64,000 nt of DNA, taken from assembly GCA_949358305.1 (NCBI GenBank), contig OX442321.1, positions 1,674,001-1,738,000 of the forward strand, given 5' to 3'. The position numbers and the translations under genes are program-made. Origin of the DNA: Strigamia acuminata. Its lineage: Eukaryota; Arthropoda; Chilopoda; Geophilomorpha; Linotaeniidae. Numbering within the stretch: position 1 is the stretch's first letter; every line of letters starts with the position of its first letter. This document shows, piece by piece, positions 35,225-47,589 of the stretch. The notes under the pieces were generated by a model. That model was not told the origin of the DNA and made no database searches. It saw only the letters and a program-made list of their open reading frames with translations.

Positions 35225-36389
35225 TTGAGATGTCGCTTCCTTATGATTTCTCAAAATGGCTGCCAACGATTTTGGCGATTCGTTGCAATAACTTATCGCT
35301 GTGTTCAAAAAACTGGATCTTCAATTAAAATTGTTAATAATTTCATGTACACCATAGGAATTTCTCATGTGGAAAATCGCCCCATTGGTGGATCTAGGTG
35401 ACCATTTAATTTTGTAACGTTTGACCAACATTTTGATGTGCGGTCATCAAAAAGTCTTCTTCCAGTCGTGCTAATGAGTTGTTTTCCTTTCACGACGAGC
35501 CGGGAATTTATAGCCTGCATTCATTAGTTGTGTTTATTTGGTGGAATTACGTAATCCCCGAATGGATTACTTGTTTGCATTAAGTTAGTCGAATTTATCA
35601 TTCTATTCTGCAGATCCATCTTGCCGATGAAAGGGACTTATCCAGTAGCTTTGTTGCGAGTGTAATTTGAGAATTAAACTGCAAATAAACAGACGATAGA
35701 ATCGTGTAAAGAGTGCGAGAGCTTAGCCACGCTATCAACCCTTTTGGTTTTATGCAAATTCAAAGCCGAGAAAATGATGCAAACTCGCAAATCCGATTAT
35801 GACGCTTCGGTCGACGCGAATGCCAATTTCAAGTTTGAAACATTATCGCGTGTTATGGCTTGAAAAATAAATTTTAAAGTGGGGTGTTGGGCGGCCATTT
35901 TTTCGATCAGCGCCACATGCGGCCATAAATATAAACATAAATAAAAATTTCAAATGCGATGAAATGTGATGTAATCCACTTAGAACTATGTATATTTTTT
36001 TTATATGTAGGCTATTTATATATATTTTTTATTTTTGAAAATGTAATTAATATTTGCAGGGCTCAATAACATGGGTCGTGTTGTGTATGTTGTTACCCCC
36101 AAGAGCGATTGTGATGATGGGTACACACTAATCGACGTGGGGTCTTGTCACAACCGCGATTCATCAACTTGGGATTGTCTTTGCATTATTGAAAGTTTAT
36201 TACTTGGTTGCTGTTGGCAACACAAATCAAATCATATCGTGACAAAATCAGCATCACAAATGGAAAATAACATAAAATATTTATTCTTTGATGAAGTGTC
36301 TCGTCATCAAAGGCACGAAATGCATTTTTCATCATAAGTCATTTTTTTGTGAAAAATACCATCACTGTGTGCAAAAAATATCATTTTTA
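35225..36389. other. non-coding stretch
   Basis: An 88-codon plus frame at 36071-36337 begins with a real ATG just after TTTGCAGGGC (acceptor-like) but matches no family I recognise. It is not called. Confidence 0.3.
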
Positions 36390-37300
36390 GTGCAAAACTG
36401 CTACTTTTAGAGCAAAACTGCTATTTTTAGAGCAAAACTGTTATTTCTAGAGCAAAACTGTTATTTCTAGAGCAAAACTGCGATTTCTAGAGCAAAACTG
36501 CTATTTTTAGAGCAAAACTGCTATTTTTAGAGCAAAACTGCTATTTTTATGTGCAAAAATGCTCCTTTTTCACGCAAAAATTTTTTTTAAGAAGAAAAAT
36601 GCATTTTTTGGTGCTAACATCAGTTTTGGGTGCAAAAGTATCATTTTGGGTGCAAAAATATTATTTTTGGTGGAAAAATATCATTTTTAGGTGCAAAATT
36701 GCCATTTTTAGGTGCAAAATTGCCATTTTTAGGTGCAAAATTGCCGTTTTTAGGTGTAAAATTGCCATTTTTAGGTGTAAAATTGCCATCTTTAGGCGCA
36801 AAATTGCCATTTTTAGGTGCAAAATTGCCATTTTTAGGTGCAAAACTGCATTTTTAGGTGCAAAACTGCATTTTTATGTACAAAAATGCCTTTTTTGTAC
36901 AGAAATGCCCCTTTAAAGGCAAAAACGCACTTTTATAAGTGAAAATGCTTTTTAATGCAAAGATGCCGTCGTTAGAAGCAAAACTGCCTTTTTAGAAGCA
37001 AAAATGTTTTTTTAGGAGCAAAACTGCCTTTTTTAGGAGCAAAACTGTCTTTTTAGGAGCAAAAATGTTTTTTTAGGAGCAAAACTGCCTTTTTTAGGAG
37101 CAAAACTGCCTTTTTAGGAGCAAAAATGCCTTTTTAGGAGCAAAAATGTTTTTTTAGGAGCAAAACTGCCTTTTTTAGGAGCAAAACTGTCTTTTTAGGA
37201 GCAAAAATGTTTTTTTAGGAGCAAAACTGCCTTTTTAAGAGCAAAAATGTCTTTTTAGGAGCAAAAATGCCTTTTTTAAGTGCAAAAATGTCTATTTTTA
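36390..37300 (+). repeat. 20-21-bp minisatellite in sub-blocks
   Basis: About 44 units. Block 1 uses AGAGCAAAACTGCTATTTTT, block 2 AGGTGCAAAATTGCCATTTT, block 3 AGGAGCAAAACTGCCTTTTT. Block 3 has a three-unit higher-order pattern (CTGCC, CTGTC, ATGTT) repeated near 37016 and 37157. Each unit alternates an A4-5 tract and a T5-7 tract about 10 bp apart. Open frames over it are artefacts. Confidence 0.93.
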
Positions 37301-39409
37301 ATCACAAAAATTTATTTTTTCTCGAAATAATGCAATTTTTGCCACATCCTGCTTGCGGTATTTTCTTTGAAGACATCCCAAATTGACGATTTCGTCTAAA
37401 ATATTAAGGAAATTGGACAGGATTTAATTGACATATTACAAATTGAGATAATAAAAAAAAAAAGCGAAGAAAGAGGCTGAGCTGGAGTAAATGGTTGGTT
37501 TGCCGTCACCAATTCACCGATGGCGACGTGAACTGAGTGTTCAATTTGAGCCCGAGCAATTTAATTATCCGTCGGTGGCTCTGGATGCTCTTTCCTCCCG
37601 GGAGACGTCTCAAGTCAGGACCCAGGACCGATGTCGGGGCTGCGTTTGAACGAATTACCACACCAGGACTAATAAAACAGGCCGCAACGCCAACATCTCT
37701 TGATTTCATTCGATTTCCATAAGCACACAAGAGGGGGCGCCACTTGTTTCCGCCAATTTAGCAGAAAACAAAAATATTTCTTGCTCGTCCAACTGGTAAT
37801 GCGGTACACACTGGAAATGGATTTGCCCTGGAGAGGCGAGGAAGAGTATCGTGTTGTCAGCAGCTGTTGGAAACCCCAATAGCCTGGAGGAAAGTTAAAA
37901 CACGAGGCAAGTTTTATTTGAGTGACATTTTCTTTTATTGGAACAAGTGAGTCAAACATGGCCTCGATTCATGGATCGCTGGTCGCATCGATGCCCGATC
38001 GTCGACGTCGAGTGACTACAGTAGGCCGATGCAATTCAACAATTTCGTGCATGAGTAATCGGTTTGGAGATTCACGGTCTCGCTGCTACTAGGCCTAAAT
38101 TGGCAATTTAAAGGACAAGTAACTGAGTGCTGAACTTTCTGCTGGTTAAAATCAATTTCTTTCGCTAATGGAAGACCAAATAGGAAGCATATTTGTGGAA
38201 TTGGAGATATTTGAATAAATAAAAATATTTTATTACCACAAATGAATTGATACGGGAGTTTTTAAATTGATTTCGAGGCTAATGGTTGTGAAAACCTGGA
38301 TGTTTTGAGTGTTATTATGTACTCCGTAATTGTTTATTATTTGTATTCGATATATTATTTGAAATTGAAGCATTGTAAAACTCTTTTTGATTGGTGCTTA
38401 TATGTTTGACCGGAAATTGGTTAGAATTTGTATGACGTCACATTTATGTGACGTAATTTCATGTATATAGTGTGACCCTGGTGGTCAAAATACTTACTAC
38501 GAATAAATCAGCATCCATTACCACGCGTATGCTTTTTTGATGAGAAAACTTGAACATTATGAAGTTTATCATCTACGAATGATTTGACTGTCCGGTTTAC
38601 GAATTGTAAGAAATTACAATGGTCACCAGAGGGCCAATTATAGAATTATATATTTTGTATGAATCGGAGAATAAAGCATTCAAAACTTCGACGTTAAGCT
38701 TAGTGTTTGTAAGATCGTCTGCTAACAGAAGTGTATGTCCACAGACTTTTCTGTGTGTGTAGACGTGACAGAAAAGACTATCAGAATTATCTGGTAGCAT
38801 AACATGTGCTAGTCTATTACATCAAACTTTCTGTGGTACTCACAGCTCTATGCAACAGAAAAGAAATGGTAAATGGCCATGAAAAAGAAACAAGATGGAT
38901 GCGAATAAAAATTTTTAAGGCTACTTTTGGAGTTGGGATGAATAGGATTGCTAGTTTGTTTTTAATTTTTAATTTTGTTTCTAAAGTAATCTATTTTTAT
39001 AAATAGAATATACAGTTGTTTGCATTTGAGACCGGTTAAAAAAAATTACGACTGGTCACAAATTGTCATGACCGATCATTACTTTCTGTGCCGCTGAAGT
39101 TTCTGTGTCTGGAAACGAAGATCAGCTTTCTGTTGCATCGGCATGCCAGAAAGTTAATTTTTTACGTCACAACATATCTCGCAGACATTCCAAGACAATG
39201 AAATTTGTGAGTACTGGTTTTTTCTGTAGGCAAAATTTCTGTGGGCAGACTGGTTTTCTACGTAGGCAACTGCTTATTAGTACTAAGCTTAAACCTGACA
39301 AGGTTTGTTTCATAGTGGGACGACCCTTTGTACTGACTAGTGGGGAAGCCAGTTGAGATGGGTGCAAGGCTTTCTTGCTGTGGGCGCAGTACCTAAATCA
39401 GACAAGATC
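37301..39409. other. non-coding stretch with a GC-richer island
   Basis: 37500-37960 is noticeably less AT-rich, with frames of 60-96 codons on both strands but no family resemblance. 38360-38560 has a CRE-like palindrome ATGACGTCACATTTATGTGACGT. Around 39522 a single TACCGTATTTCTTCGATTAA end of the 6323/44284 TIR family lies beyond this block without a partner. Confidence 0.3.
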
Positions 39410-39453
39410 ACCCAGCAGGTCAACCGTCCAAGTACTAACCAGGCCTAGCTTCA
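39410..39453 (-). ncRNA. 5S rRNA-derived fragment, copy 2 (internal deletion)
   Basis: The minus strand reads TGAAGCTA directly joined to GGCCTGGTTAGTACTTGGAC and then GG..GACCTGCTGGG. This matches 5S box C and flanks almost exactly but lacks about 11 nt (the AGCAGGGTCGG segment). It is a pseudogene or SINE-derived piece. Confidence 0.65.
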
Positions 39454-41130
39454 GTGTTCTAATCGGAACGAGTGATGAGAGTGCTGAGTCGTTCCTATCC
39501 AATTTAATGGTTACAATTAAGATACCGTATTTCTTCGATTAAAAGTTGCGGCTTATAGTTGCAAACACAAGTAAAGTTTTGATTGCGTTGAGGAACAATT
39601 TTCAGGTCAATTAGTTAAAGCGCCGTTAAGTTTTTTTAAGTTTCCTACTAATTTTATTGAGGGTGTTAGTTGTAAACAATGATAATAAAGAATTTTTACC
39701 AACTAGTGGTGGGTTTAAACACTACTGGTAAAAGCCAAAAGCTGTTAACTGAAGCGCTCTTTACTAAGGCAGTGAAGCCAGCTTAATAGTTTTGCTGGAG
39801 TTTTAAGGGGCAGAAAATTTCCATTTAGCATAATTAATTAAATGAATGTCCAATGACTTCAAATTTCACCTGAGATAAAGTTCAGTATCTTCTATTACAG
39901 GCGAAGAAATTAATCCACGGGTGTGTTCATTCGAAAGTCATTTACGTCGCATATTTCTTGATGTTTGAACAGATATTGTGTTGGGTCCCGCTTAATTCTT
40001 TGCATTGTCTTCTGTGAACACAATTGCAAATCTACCATTAGGGGCCATGAGGCTTAGCTTCTAGGACCCCTCAGGGGTTTGTGAGACCAGAAGTCTCTTC
40101 CCTTTCTAGATTGTTTGTGGCAACTAACTGGTTAGGGGATTGGTCACATGGGTAGAACCACCTGATCTCTCCTTTCCTGCTTCCCCATCCTTTCAGCAGC
40201 CACTTTTCCTGCTGAAAATGTCATTGGGAACTCCTTACAACACCCAGCACAAATACTGTACTTGAATTATTGATTTCAAGTTCACTAAACTAAGTTAATC
40301 ATTTCCAACACATTCATCAATCTGTACTAATGGGCTAGTTTGTGAGTGGCTGCTGATAATGAAACTGTCCATCACTTCAGTAATGAACACAAATCTTCAT
40401 CACCTTCACCTTTTTTTCTTCTTTTTTCTCTGTTTTTCCGTAAATAATTTTTTTTCTTTTTTTCATTTCAGGTAAGACAATTTTTTTAAAAAAAAAAGAA
40501 TTTCAATCATCAACTGTAAGTACTTAAAATATTATCCATTAAGAGTGGGTATAACTGATAGTGTCAACTGGGACATTTTTCTTTTTGTGTTTTATGTTAT
40601 GCAGCATAAGTTATGGGCTGTGGATGTAGCAGACCGGGAATTGAATTTTCCTCCCTCTCCTTCTCGCTCTCCCTCTCCGAGTTTTCCCCAGTTATTGGCA
40701 GGACTATTTTAAATTCTAATGGGGTAAAAGGAAGAGCGAAGCAACCAAGCGCTGTTTTTGATAAGTGAAAGGAGGCAAAGCACTTCATGCATGCCAAGAT
40801 AACACTGCACATTGACACAAAATGGCATGCCGTTTAGACACCAGCTGTAAATATTTTTGTCATAGAGAAGCGTTATCTTGCTCGAATGAACTCAATGCTT
40901 GACTATAAGTGTTTGTTTCTGTGACAACTTGTTGTTGATAAGTTTTCCTTGCCGCGCTTTCGGAGTCCGGTGAAGCAGATGAAATTGGCACAAGTGTGCT
41001 CTGATTATGGACAGTCACCACTGGCTTTATAATAGTTATTGCTTTAGGAAATGGAACAAAAAACAGAAAATCTGTGCTAAATGCAAGGATGGCTGCGCCA
41101 TTTTTCTTACGAAATACGACATTTAATGCT
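39454..41130. other. unannotated non-coding stretch
   Basis: T/C-rich tracts (40400-40500) and nothing else I can support. Confidence 0.35.
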
Positions 41131-41494
41131 TAGTTCACACTTAAACCATGAACCAAGGATAACATGGTCACGTTAACATCAATTGGATAGTACTAATTTG
41201 ATGGTGCTCTACAACTTTGTAATTGACTTTTTTGCTCTAACCTGATTGGTTTAGAAGTTAGCAAGTGAATGACCTTGAAAATGACCTTCAAGGTCAAATT
41301 TGATGACGTCATTGGATTGCTCTCACTTAACTTCCTATACGATTGTTTCATCAAAGTTGACCTAGATGCAATTGCTCAGGAAATATTTGGAGGGAACCAG
41401 ACTTTTAGAACACCCTGTATATTATGTGGCGCTATCGTTGGCAAAACGTACGGAACTTGTGGATACGTGTCTATGTTATTCTTGGTTCATGCTT
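41131..41494. mobile_element. decayed TIR element, ATGAACCAAG ends
   Basis: CCATGAACCAAGGATAACAT near the left end is inverted at the right as ATGTTATTCTTGGTTCATGC. The right part, from CACCCTGTATATTATGTGGC through GGATACGTGTCTATGTTAT, is shared with 50006-50090. Confidence 0.5.
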
Positions 41495-41650
41495 AAACTA
41501 CTTTTCTACATAACCATCCAGTTTTTAGAAACTTTTGTGTTCACACTTGTTCTGGTTTTCTACAACTCGAAACAAAACGGCGATCACGGTAACTTGAAGT
41601 TATCGTAGTCGCTGTTTAAACTTAGCGTCACAACGTTGACCCCAATGCTG

Positions 41651-41750
41651 TTGGAATTTTACTCATTCATTTATTCATTTGTCTCGATGATGACCCTGTA
41701 GTCGTGGGGTCGGATCCTCACATATCCTCGCTGAATGAGTAAAATTCCAA
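41651..41750. repeat. fold-back with 19-bp perfect arms
   Basis: TTGGAATTTTACTCATTCA (41651-41669) and TGAATGAGTAAAATTCCAA (41732-41750) enclose 62 bp. It may be a very short MITE. Confidence 0.6.
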
Positions 41751-41925
41751 CCGCATGGTGGGAATAATTTCTACAGCCGTGATCACTAAAGCAGAATGAC
41801 TGTGAGGGATGATAGGCCATGTATGGAACCTTTTGTGGAATGATTTGCTGAAACATCAAGAACTGGGAAAACTCCAAGAAAATATAATCAATGTTAGATG
41901 ATCTTAAGTTCACAAGGAAGATGTC

Positions 41926-41971
41926 TGTCGCTTATCCGAGTACTTACCAAATCCAATGCTGCTTAACGTAT
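41926..41971 (-). ncRNA. 5S rRNA-derived fragment, copy 3 (diverged)
   Basis: The minus strand GTTAAGCAGCATTGGATTTG then GTAAGTACTCGGAT follows the 5S promoter layout with more mismatches than the copies at 27691 and 39410. Confidence 0.45.
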
Positions 41972-42324
41972 GTTCAAATGGAAACTTTGATCGGGCTCCA
42001 AGAGCTAAAGAGATTTTTAAAGAAGGGCACAGGGGTCTAGGTGTTTTTGGAAACTTTGAAATTCCATTTTGTCTTGGGATGGAGTTTTGTTTTGTGTATT
42101 GGGAGATCAATAGAAGGATCAGTGGAGCAAATCTTCAGCCAGTTTCTGCTTAGCTTAGCACATGAGTTGCTGCCTTCTTGACCAACTAGAAACCGATTGA
42201 CCTCTTGCGTCATTCTCCGAAGAAATAAAATTCAAACCATCCAATATTTTTATCAACGAAAGAAAAAACAAGTTGAGATTTCAACTTTTTCCTCCATTTT
42301 GATTGCTGAAAAAAAAAACAGCTC

Positions 42325-42959
42325 TTAAGATGGAAACACGAAGGAGCGGGTAAAATTTAAGCTTGCTTTTACTTCAAAAAGCGGCTAAAAACTTGCTTGC
42401 TTGAGCAAACACAAGCTTGCGTTTTTATTCAAAGCTTTCTTTTGAAGCGAGCTCGTACTCACCCGCTCCGATCAAACTGAGTTTGATTTACCAGCTTCAA
42501 GCTTGCTGGTGTTTTGGTCATGTGACTTTGACAGCCAATCAGAATCGTGAGGAAATTCTTGGAGGAGATTTTGGCGGGAATTTCTGGCTAGCTAAGTAGT
42601 TAGCTTGAGTTTTCCAGTTAAGCTTGGAGTGTTTCGCACTCCAATTCTGTACATTCCTTTCATTGTTTAATTGTGACGCACGTCATGCACGTCGCGTTCT
42701 CGTGACATTATGAGATCGCGTACAGCGCCACCTGTACTTTTATGCAAATATAGTACATTCATGCAGATATTCATACAACAACTGCCTCGTGTTCAATTCC
42801 ATCCAACAATATCCAATTTCATCCGATACAATCAAAGCACAGAACACACCAAAGCTGGTAAGCCAAAAGCGGTTCAAGTGAGCTTGTAAATGACTCTTTC
42901 GTTAAACTTGTACTAGCAAGCTTTGGAATTTTACCCGCTCCTTTGTGTTTCCACCTTTA
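42325..42959. mobile_element. MITE with GGAAACACGAAGGAGCGGGT ends
   Basis: TAAGATGGAAACACGAAGG..AGCGGGTAAAATT at the left is inverted at the right as AATTTTACCCGCTCC..TTTGTGTTTCCACCTTTA. The interior is rich in AAGCTTGC words in both orientations. It is split by a solo LTR at 42625-42851. Without that insert it would be about 400 bp. Confidence 0.75.
42625..42851 (+). repeat. solo LTR, GGAGTGTTTCGCACTCC family (best-delimited copy)
   Basis: 227 bp beginning TGGAGTG and ending CACACCA, bounded by an exact 5-bp direct repeat AAGCT (42620-42624 and 42852-42856). It is inserted in the MITE at 42325-42959. It contains the 6-bp stem GGAGTG-TTTCG-CACTCC at its start and TATGCAAATA near position 120. 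Related copies lie at 16678, 29841 and 46753. Confidence 0.82.
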
Positions 42960-44283
42960 TTCATTTATTCAGATACAAACGGACTTCTATATGTGTTTTT
43001 TTTTTTAAATATAAATCTCCCATTATCCAAAAACCCAGGTTGGGATTAATCTTCTCTGTTTCCATGTTAAAGCCAACCGGACGGATAAAAATTGTTGGGA
43101 ACTTCACCGCATCTTATGGAAGTCTTAACGTCTCATGGATGCTCATGAGATTCCTCTGGCAATATGGAATTACTCCACTAACGACATCACTAAGTAATGA
43201 TTCTATTTTCAACTGACAATAACTCGTATCTGATGCCTCACAGTGTGGCAATAAAGGCTGCACATGCTGTACTATTACTGAGGTGTAAATAACTGGTTGA
43301 GATAATCAAATGGGATTCAAGGAGAAGATGATGATGGGATTAGAATTTCAGAGTTTTTGGCGCTTTGATTTAGGATTTAATCGAAATAATTGCTAAGTTT
43401 TGTGTCTTATACGAAGGTTGGTGCAACTGAAAGCACTTTAAGGTCATAAATATTGAGTGTTATGAATATTCATGAGTTTCTTGGTGACTTCATCAACATT
43501 CTTAGCTAATCTTTGCAATTTTTAAACTCTTGCTCACATTTACATTTTGATGGGTGTTTTGTCATAATTTCCATGTTGGGATTGAAGTTAGGGTTGTTTA
43601 AGGTTGACATTAAATACCCTATCTATGAAACAGAAGAAATTAATGCTCATGAATGATAAAAAGTGGAGGAAAGAGGAAAAAAAGTTGAGTTTTGCATTTG
43701 GTGGTGAAATAAAAAGGGAATTTGTTGGTTTTATTGAGTGATGTGCAAGTGGAAATTAATGGAATTATGGGCTGGAGTAATAAGTGATATGGCACTTAAT
43801 TATCCGAATTATCATGACAAATTAAATTGCATTTGAAATTGAATTGAGGTTGGTGGGTGTGAAATTGATGGGATGTTAATTTGGTTTAATTCTTTTATTT
43901 AATTTTGTGATTTTGGATTTAAGTGCATTGGAAATTTTATTTATTGATTTATTTTTTGGTTTCCACATTCAAATCTAATATGGGATGTGACTTCTGGGGG
44001 TAGGGATGGGAAAAAAAAGTATTTTGCTGCCATGTTTGATTGTAATCTGATTAAAGCAGACAAACAAATGTCACATTACAGCATGTCCTATTAGAAACAG
44101 ATTGTAGGTGAGCTCAGAGTTAAATGCATTGTGAAATGTCAGATTATTTGCTTTTTTTGGCATTTATCACAATTGGATTGAACAGTGATTTGTTTTCGTT
44201 AATATAAATGAACACACAGTATAGAAAATAAGTTTAAAAAATTTACAGCTTTAAAAATATTTAGAAATTCCTTTTTTAAAAAT
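42960..44283. other. unannotated non-coding stretch
   Basis: AT-rich, nothing recognised. A 97-codon frame at 42923-43216 starts inside the MITE end and has no domain. Confidence 0.35.
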
Positions 44284-45145
44284 TACTATTTCTTCGATTA
44301 AAAGTCGCGGCTTATAATTATAATGCAATTTAGTGTTACAATATCTAAACAATATGTCTAGTAAACAATGATCAACAAAAATTTAGGAATAAGTTTATTT
44401 TATTGTAATAATGTCAGAAATAAATTGTCTTTTCTGTAACAGTCACAGAAGTTATTTTATGTAACAATGGAGGGGTGCACCTATCATTATTGGACGCACC
44501 TTAGTAGACAATGATGAACAATAGATCGTCGCAAAAAATTGCGCTTGCAATTACAAACGCTTTTTTTTGCGACGGTCTATTGTCGCGGCTTATAATTACA
44601 ATGCAATTTAGTGTTACAATATCTAAACAATATATCTAGTAAACAATGATCAACAATAGATCGTCGCAAAAAAATTATCTATTTTTATTTTATTGCATTT
44701 GTACAGTGTAAATACCTACTGTACTGCCTTCAATAAGGGCCCGGGCATTTATTTTTTTTTGACTCGCCCACCAGGCGCTTATTCAAAACCAGGCGATTAT
44801 TCAAGCCAGGCCTCTATCCAAAAAAAAAGTTAAAATAAATTTTTTTGAACAAATTTTTATTTTTATTAACGTTTTATTAATGTTATTCATACGTTTTTAA
44901 CATATTTTCCGGTTAATCCGGCGTTTAAACACGCTCGGCGTTTATTCGGGGCTGGCGCTTATTGGTTTTTCGGCTGGCGGTTGGCCGGCGCTTAATTAAG
45001 AGCCGGAGCTTAATTACGCCCGGCCCTTATTCAAGGCAGTATGGTAAATAAATTTTTCTTTCGCAAAAGAAATTACATGAACCAGAAATTTGTCTGTGAA
45101 TGTCTTCGTATGTTAGCCGCGGCTTGTATTCGAAGAAATACAGTA
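44284..45145. mobile_element. TIR element, CGCGGCTT family (copy 2) with inner duplication
   Basis: The left end TACTATTTCTTCGATTAAAA..GTCGCGGCTT and the right end AGCCGCGGCTTGTATTCGAA..GAAATACAGTA are imperfect inverts. A roughly 75-bp segment (GCGGCTTATAATTA.. to AATGATCAACAA) is present twice, at about 44306 and 44584. Between the two is a small fold-back, ATAGATCGTCGCAAAAAA with TTTTTTTGCGACGGTCTAT. The nested MITE 44717-45046 lies in the right half. Confidence 0.62.
44717..45046. mobile_element. MITE with GTACTGCCTT..AATAAGGGC ends (copy 2, inverted)
   Basis: The reverse-orientation copy of 33752-34083, same length within 2 bp, with ends TACTGTACTGCCTTCAATAA and TTATTCAAGGCAGTATGGTA. 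Differences are scattered, so both copies are of some age. Confidence 0.8.
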
Positions 45146-46752
45146 TTTCTAAAAAAAAAAAAACCAATTTTTTTTTAAATGGCCGTACATTGGGGTCATA
45201 ATTCATAAACTCAGATAGCCACCAAGAAGCAACATAATATTATATTTAAATACCAAAAAAAAAAAAAAAAACCTAAACCATTAAAAAAAATTCTTAACCT
45301 CTAAATCCAGATCAATAGAACCTCCACACAAACACTTTTTCCCTCATTTTTTATATCACATATAAAGATAATAAAAAAAATAGGGGGGGAAAGAATTGTG
45401 GGAATCTAATACTGCAACATTAGTTGAAGAGTAAGTTATAGGGGGGGGGGGGGACAGGGGGTGTTTGCATTAACAACACACAACCCAATGTGTCATAAAG
45501 AACAAGATACAGTTTGATGGTTATTGATATGGGCATAGGTGTTGAGAGCAAAACCAATTTATTACAAGTCTATTTTCTGGCGTGACATAAATTCCATTTT
45601 ATCTGCGACCATTTTTAAAACCGACTTACTGCAGTCACGGGACATTGAACATTGAATAAAAGGCTAAACAATTGTCTAAAAGCGCTCTGCAAGAAGAAAA
45701 AAGGCGAAAAAGCACTTGCTTTGTCCCTCAATTCTTGTCGATTGCATTACGAATGCAGCGTGTATGCAGACAAATACTCAATAGTGCGCCACAGTTTGTG
45801 TAAGTGACTGGGACAAGACAATTTGTTATAATGAGACGACAAACCGAGGCCGGTGTGGTTGATTGAGACTCGTTAATACGAAGCGAGCTAGTGAGAATTG
45901 TGGCATGTGGTGGGTTGTTGTAGGAGGAAATGTCTAGTGTTTGAGGTCGAATGTGGGTTTTGTTGAATTGATTGTAGGGGAGGAGGACATAACGAGCCAC
46001 ACGTTTGTCCCCTCATAGTCGCCATCTATTTATTGCTTATTTTGTGAAATGTGAACTAAATGTGTGATTGGTAATTCCGTCTTTTATGGCGTGGGGGCTT
46101 TGTGCAGGGTGGAGGGAATTGTAAATGAGGATTTTGTTTGTTTATGAATACAATAAAAATTCATTTGGATAAATCAATCTGTGCAACTGGGGAGGTTCTG
46201 TTTGCTTGTGCTACTTGCAGTGGGGAGTTTCAGCCATTTTGAAAATTGCAATAAATATATTTTGTCAATTTACTGTAACTGTGCCAAAAACAGACACCAG
46301 GGGAAGTCACTAAATTAATGTCTAGAAAAAGTTTTAAGAAATAAGCAAATAAAAACATAAAAAAATAGAAAAAAATAAATTGTAATTACTAATTACAATT
46401 CATTTACATCAAAAACACTTTAAAATGGCATTAACACCTGATTTCACTCGAATAAATTTTTTATTTAGCATGGTTTAATTTTTTTTGCATAAAATGGAAT
46501 TTTTAGTGCATATTTTATGTGCATAAAACGAATTTTATTTCAGATATATTGTATATCCAGGCCAATGCTATATTTTTTGGAATGTGTTAAGCAAAAAGCA
46601 ATATATTGTAAAATATATTTTTGAACCAAATACGCCACCATAAATGTGTAGCCCTATCATCGATGGAGTCTGAATACTTTGCGGTAAATCACTGAAGAAT
46701 CATACTTGGATTTTCCGAAATGATACCGCACCAATCCCACTTGCTGATCTTC
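45146..46752. other. non-coding stretch with homopolymers
   Basis: Holds A-runs (about 45249-45269) and a G-run (about 45440-45452). A 90-codon minus frame at 45728-46000 has no recognisable domain. Confidence 0.35.
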
Positions 46753-46880
46753 TGGAGTGTCTCGCACTCCATTGCTCATTCTTGACCATTGTTTTATATT
46801 GTGACGCTGTTACTACAACACCACCTATTGTCACCCATCATCAACAATGACGGTCACACATTAATTCAATCTGTTTTACT
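46753..46880 (+). repeat. partial LTR, GGAGTGTTTCGCACTCC family (diverged copy)
   Basis: TGGAGTGTCTCGCACTCCAT, then TGTGACGCTGTTAC and ACACCACCTATTG in family order. The right end is not resolvable. A further diverged relative (TGTGACGCTGCTACCACAGC) lies at about 52947-53030. Confidence 0.45.
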
Positions 46881-47551
46881 CCACTAATCAATCACCCTGT
46901 ACACACTTTTGTTCTTATATATGTAACAAAAATAGGAATTTGAAAAAGTTATCCTCTGGTATTGCTTTGGGGCCCCTATTGCTCAAGTTTGTCGGGCGAG
47001 GAGTGGAAAGAAATATTCCCGGAGAAAAAATTAATTAAAAATTTTTTTCTCCAATCATAAATTCAAGCGAGGTCCCTGTTTAGTTTTTTTTGGGTCACCA
47101 ACCTCATGTACCGCCCTATGATGGCATTTGCAAATGCAATCTCGCCAGATCTCGTTCTACATCTCGCATTTTTGCCTCGCCTAATCTCACGCTCTGTCTC
47201 GTCTGATCTTCACTCCATTTTCCACCCTCCCTTTCCATCTCTTCGAACATTCTTTCTGGTCCCCCTACCAAGTGAAGCCTGCAGTGAAGCCTAACTTGTG
47301 TGCACCAAAAAAATGTTGTTGATGCAAAACGGTCCATTGATTAAATGTAAAAAAAAAAAATCAGATAGTGACGAACTCCTCGTCCGTTCTCATTTTGTTC
47401 GTATTACTTGTGGAAGCCCATAATGCAATGCAATAAGAAGCGTGTAGACGTCGTGTGGAGATATATATTTACAAAATGTATTATCGTTTTGGTGAATGCA
47501 ACTAAGAACCGGGTCTTGTCTATTGCTGTATAATATCGGGAATAAAAACAG

Positions 47552-47583
<32 letters not shown>

Positions 47584-47589
47584 GTATTA
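46881..47589. other. non-coding stretch with (ATA)n microsatellite
   Basis: (ATA)n at about 47552-47580. No gene supported. Confidence 0.4.

Noticed and set aside
36071-36337. 88-codon plus frame with Cys-rich sequence after an AG
   Set aside because: No recognised domain, no donor, and the surrounding sequence is non-coding in character. Kept only as a note.
36551-36916. Plus- and minus-strand ORFs with repeated FLGAKLPF / HLKMAIL peptides
   Set aside because: Translation of the 20-21-bp tandem array in several frames at once.
4708-37300. CRISPR-like arrays
   Set aside because: Units are contiguous degenerate tandem repeats without unique spacers, and no cas genes are present; the DNA is eukaryotic.
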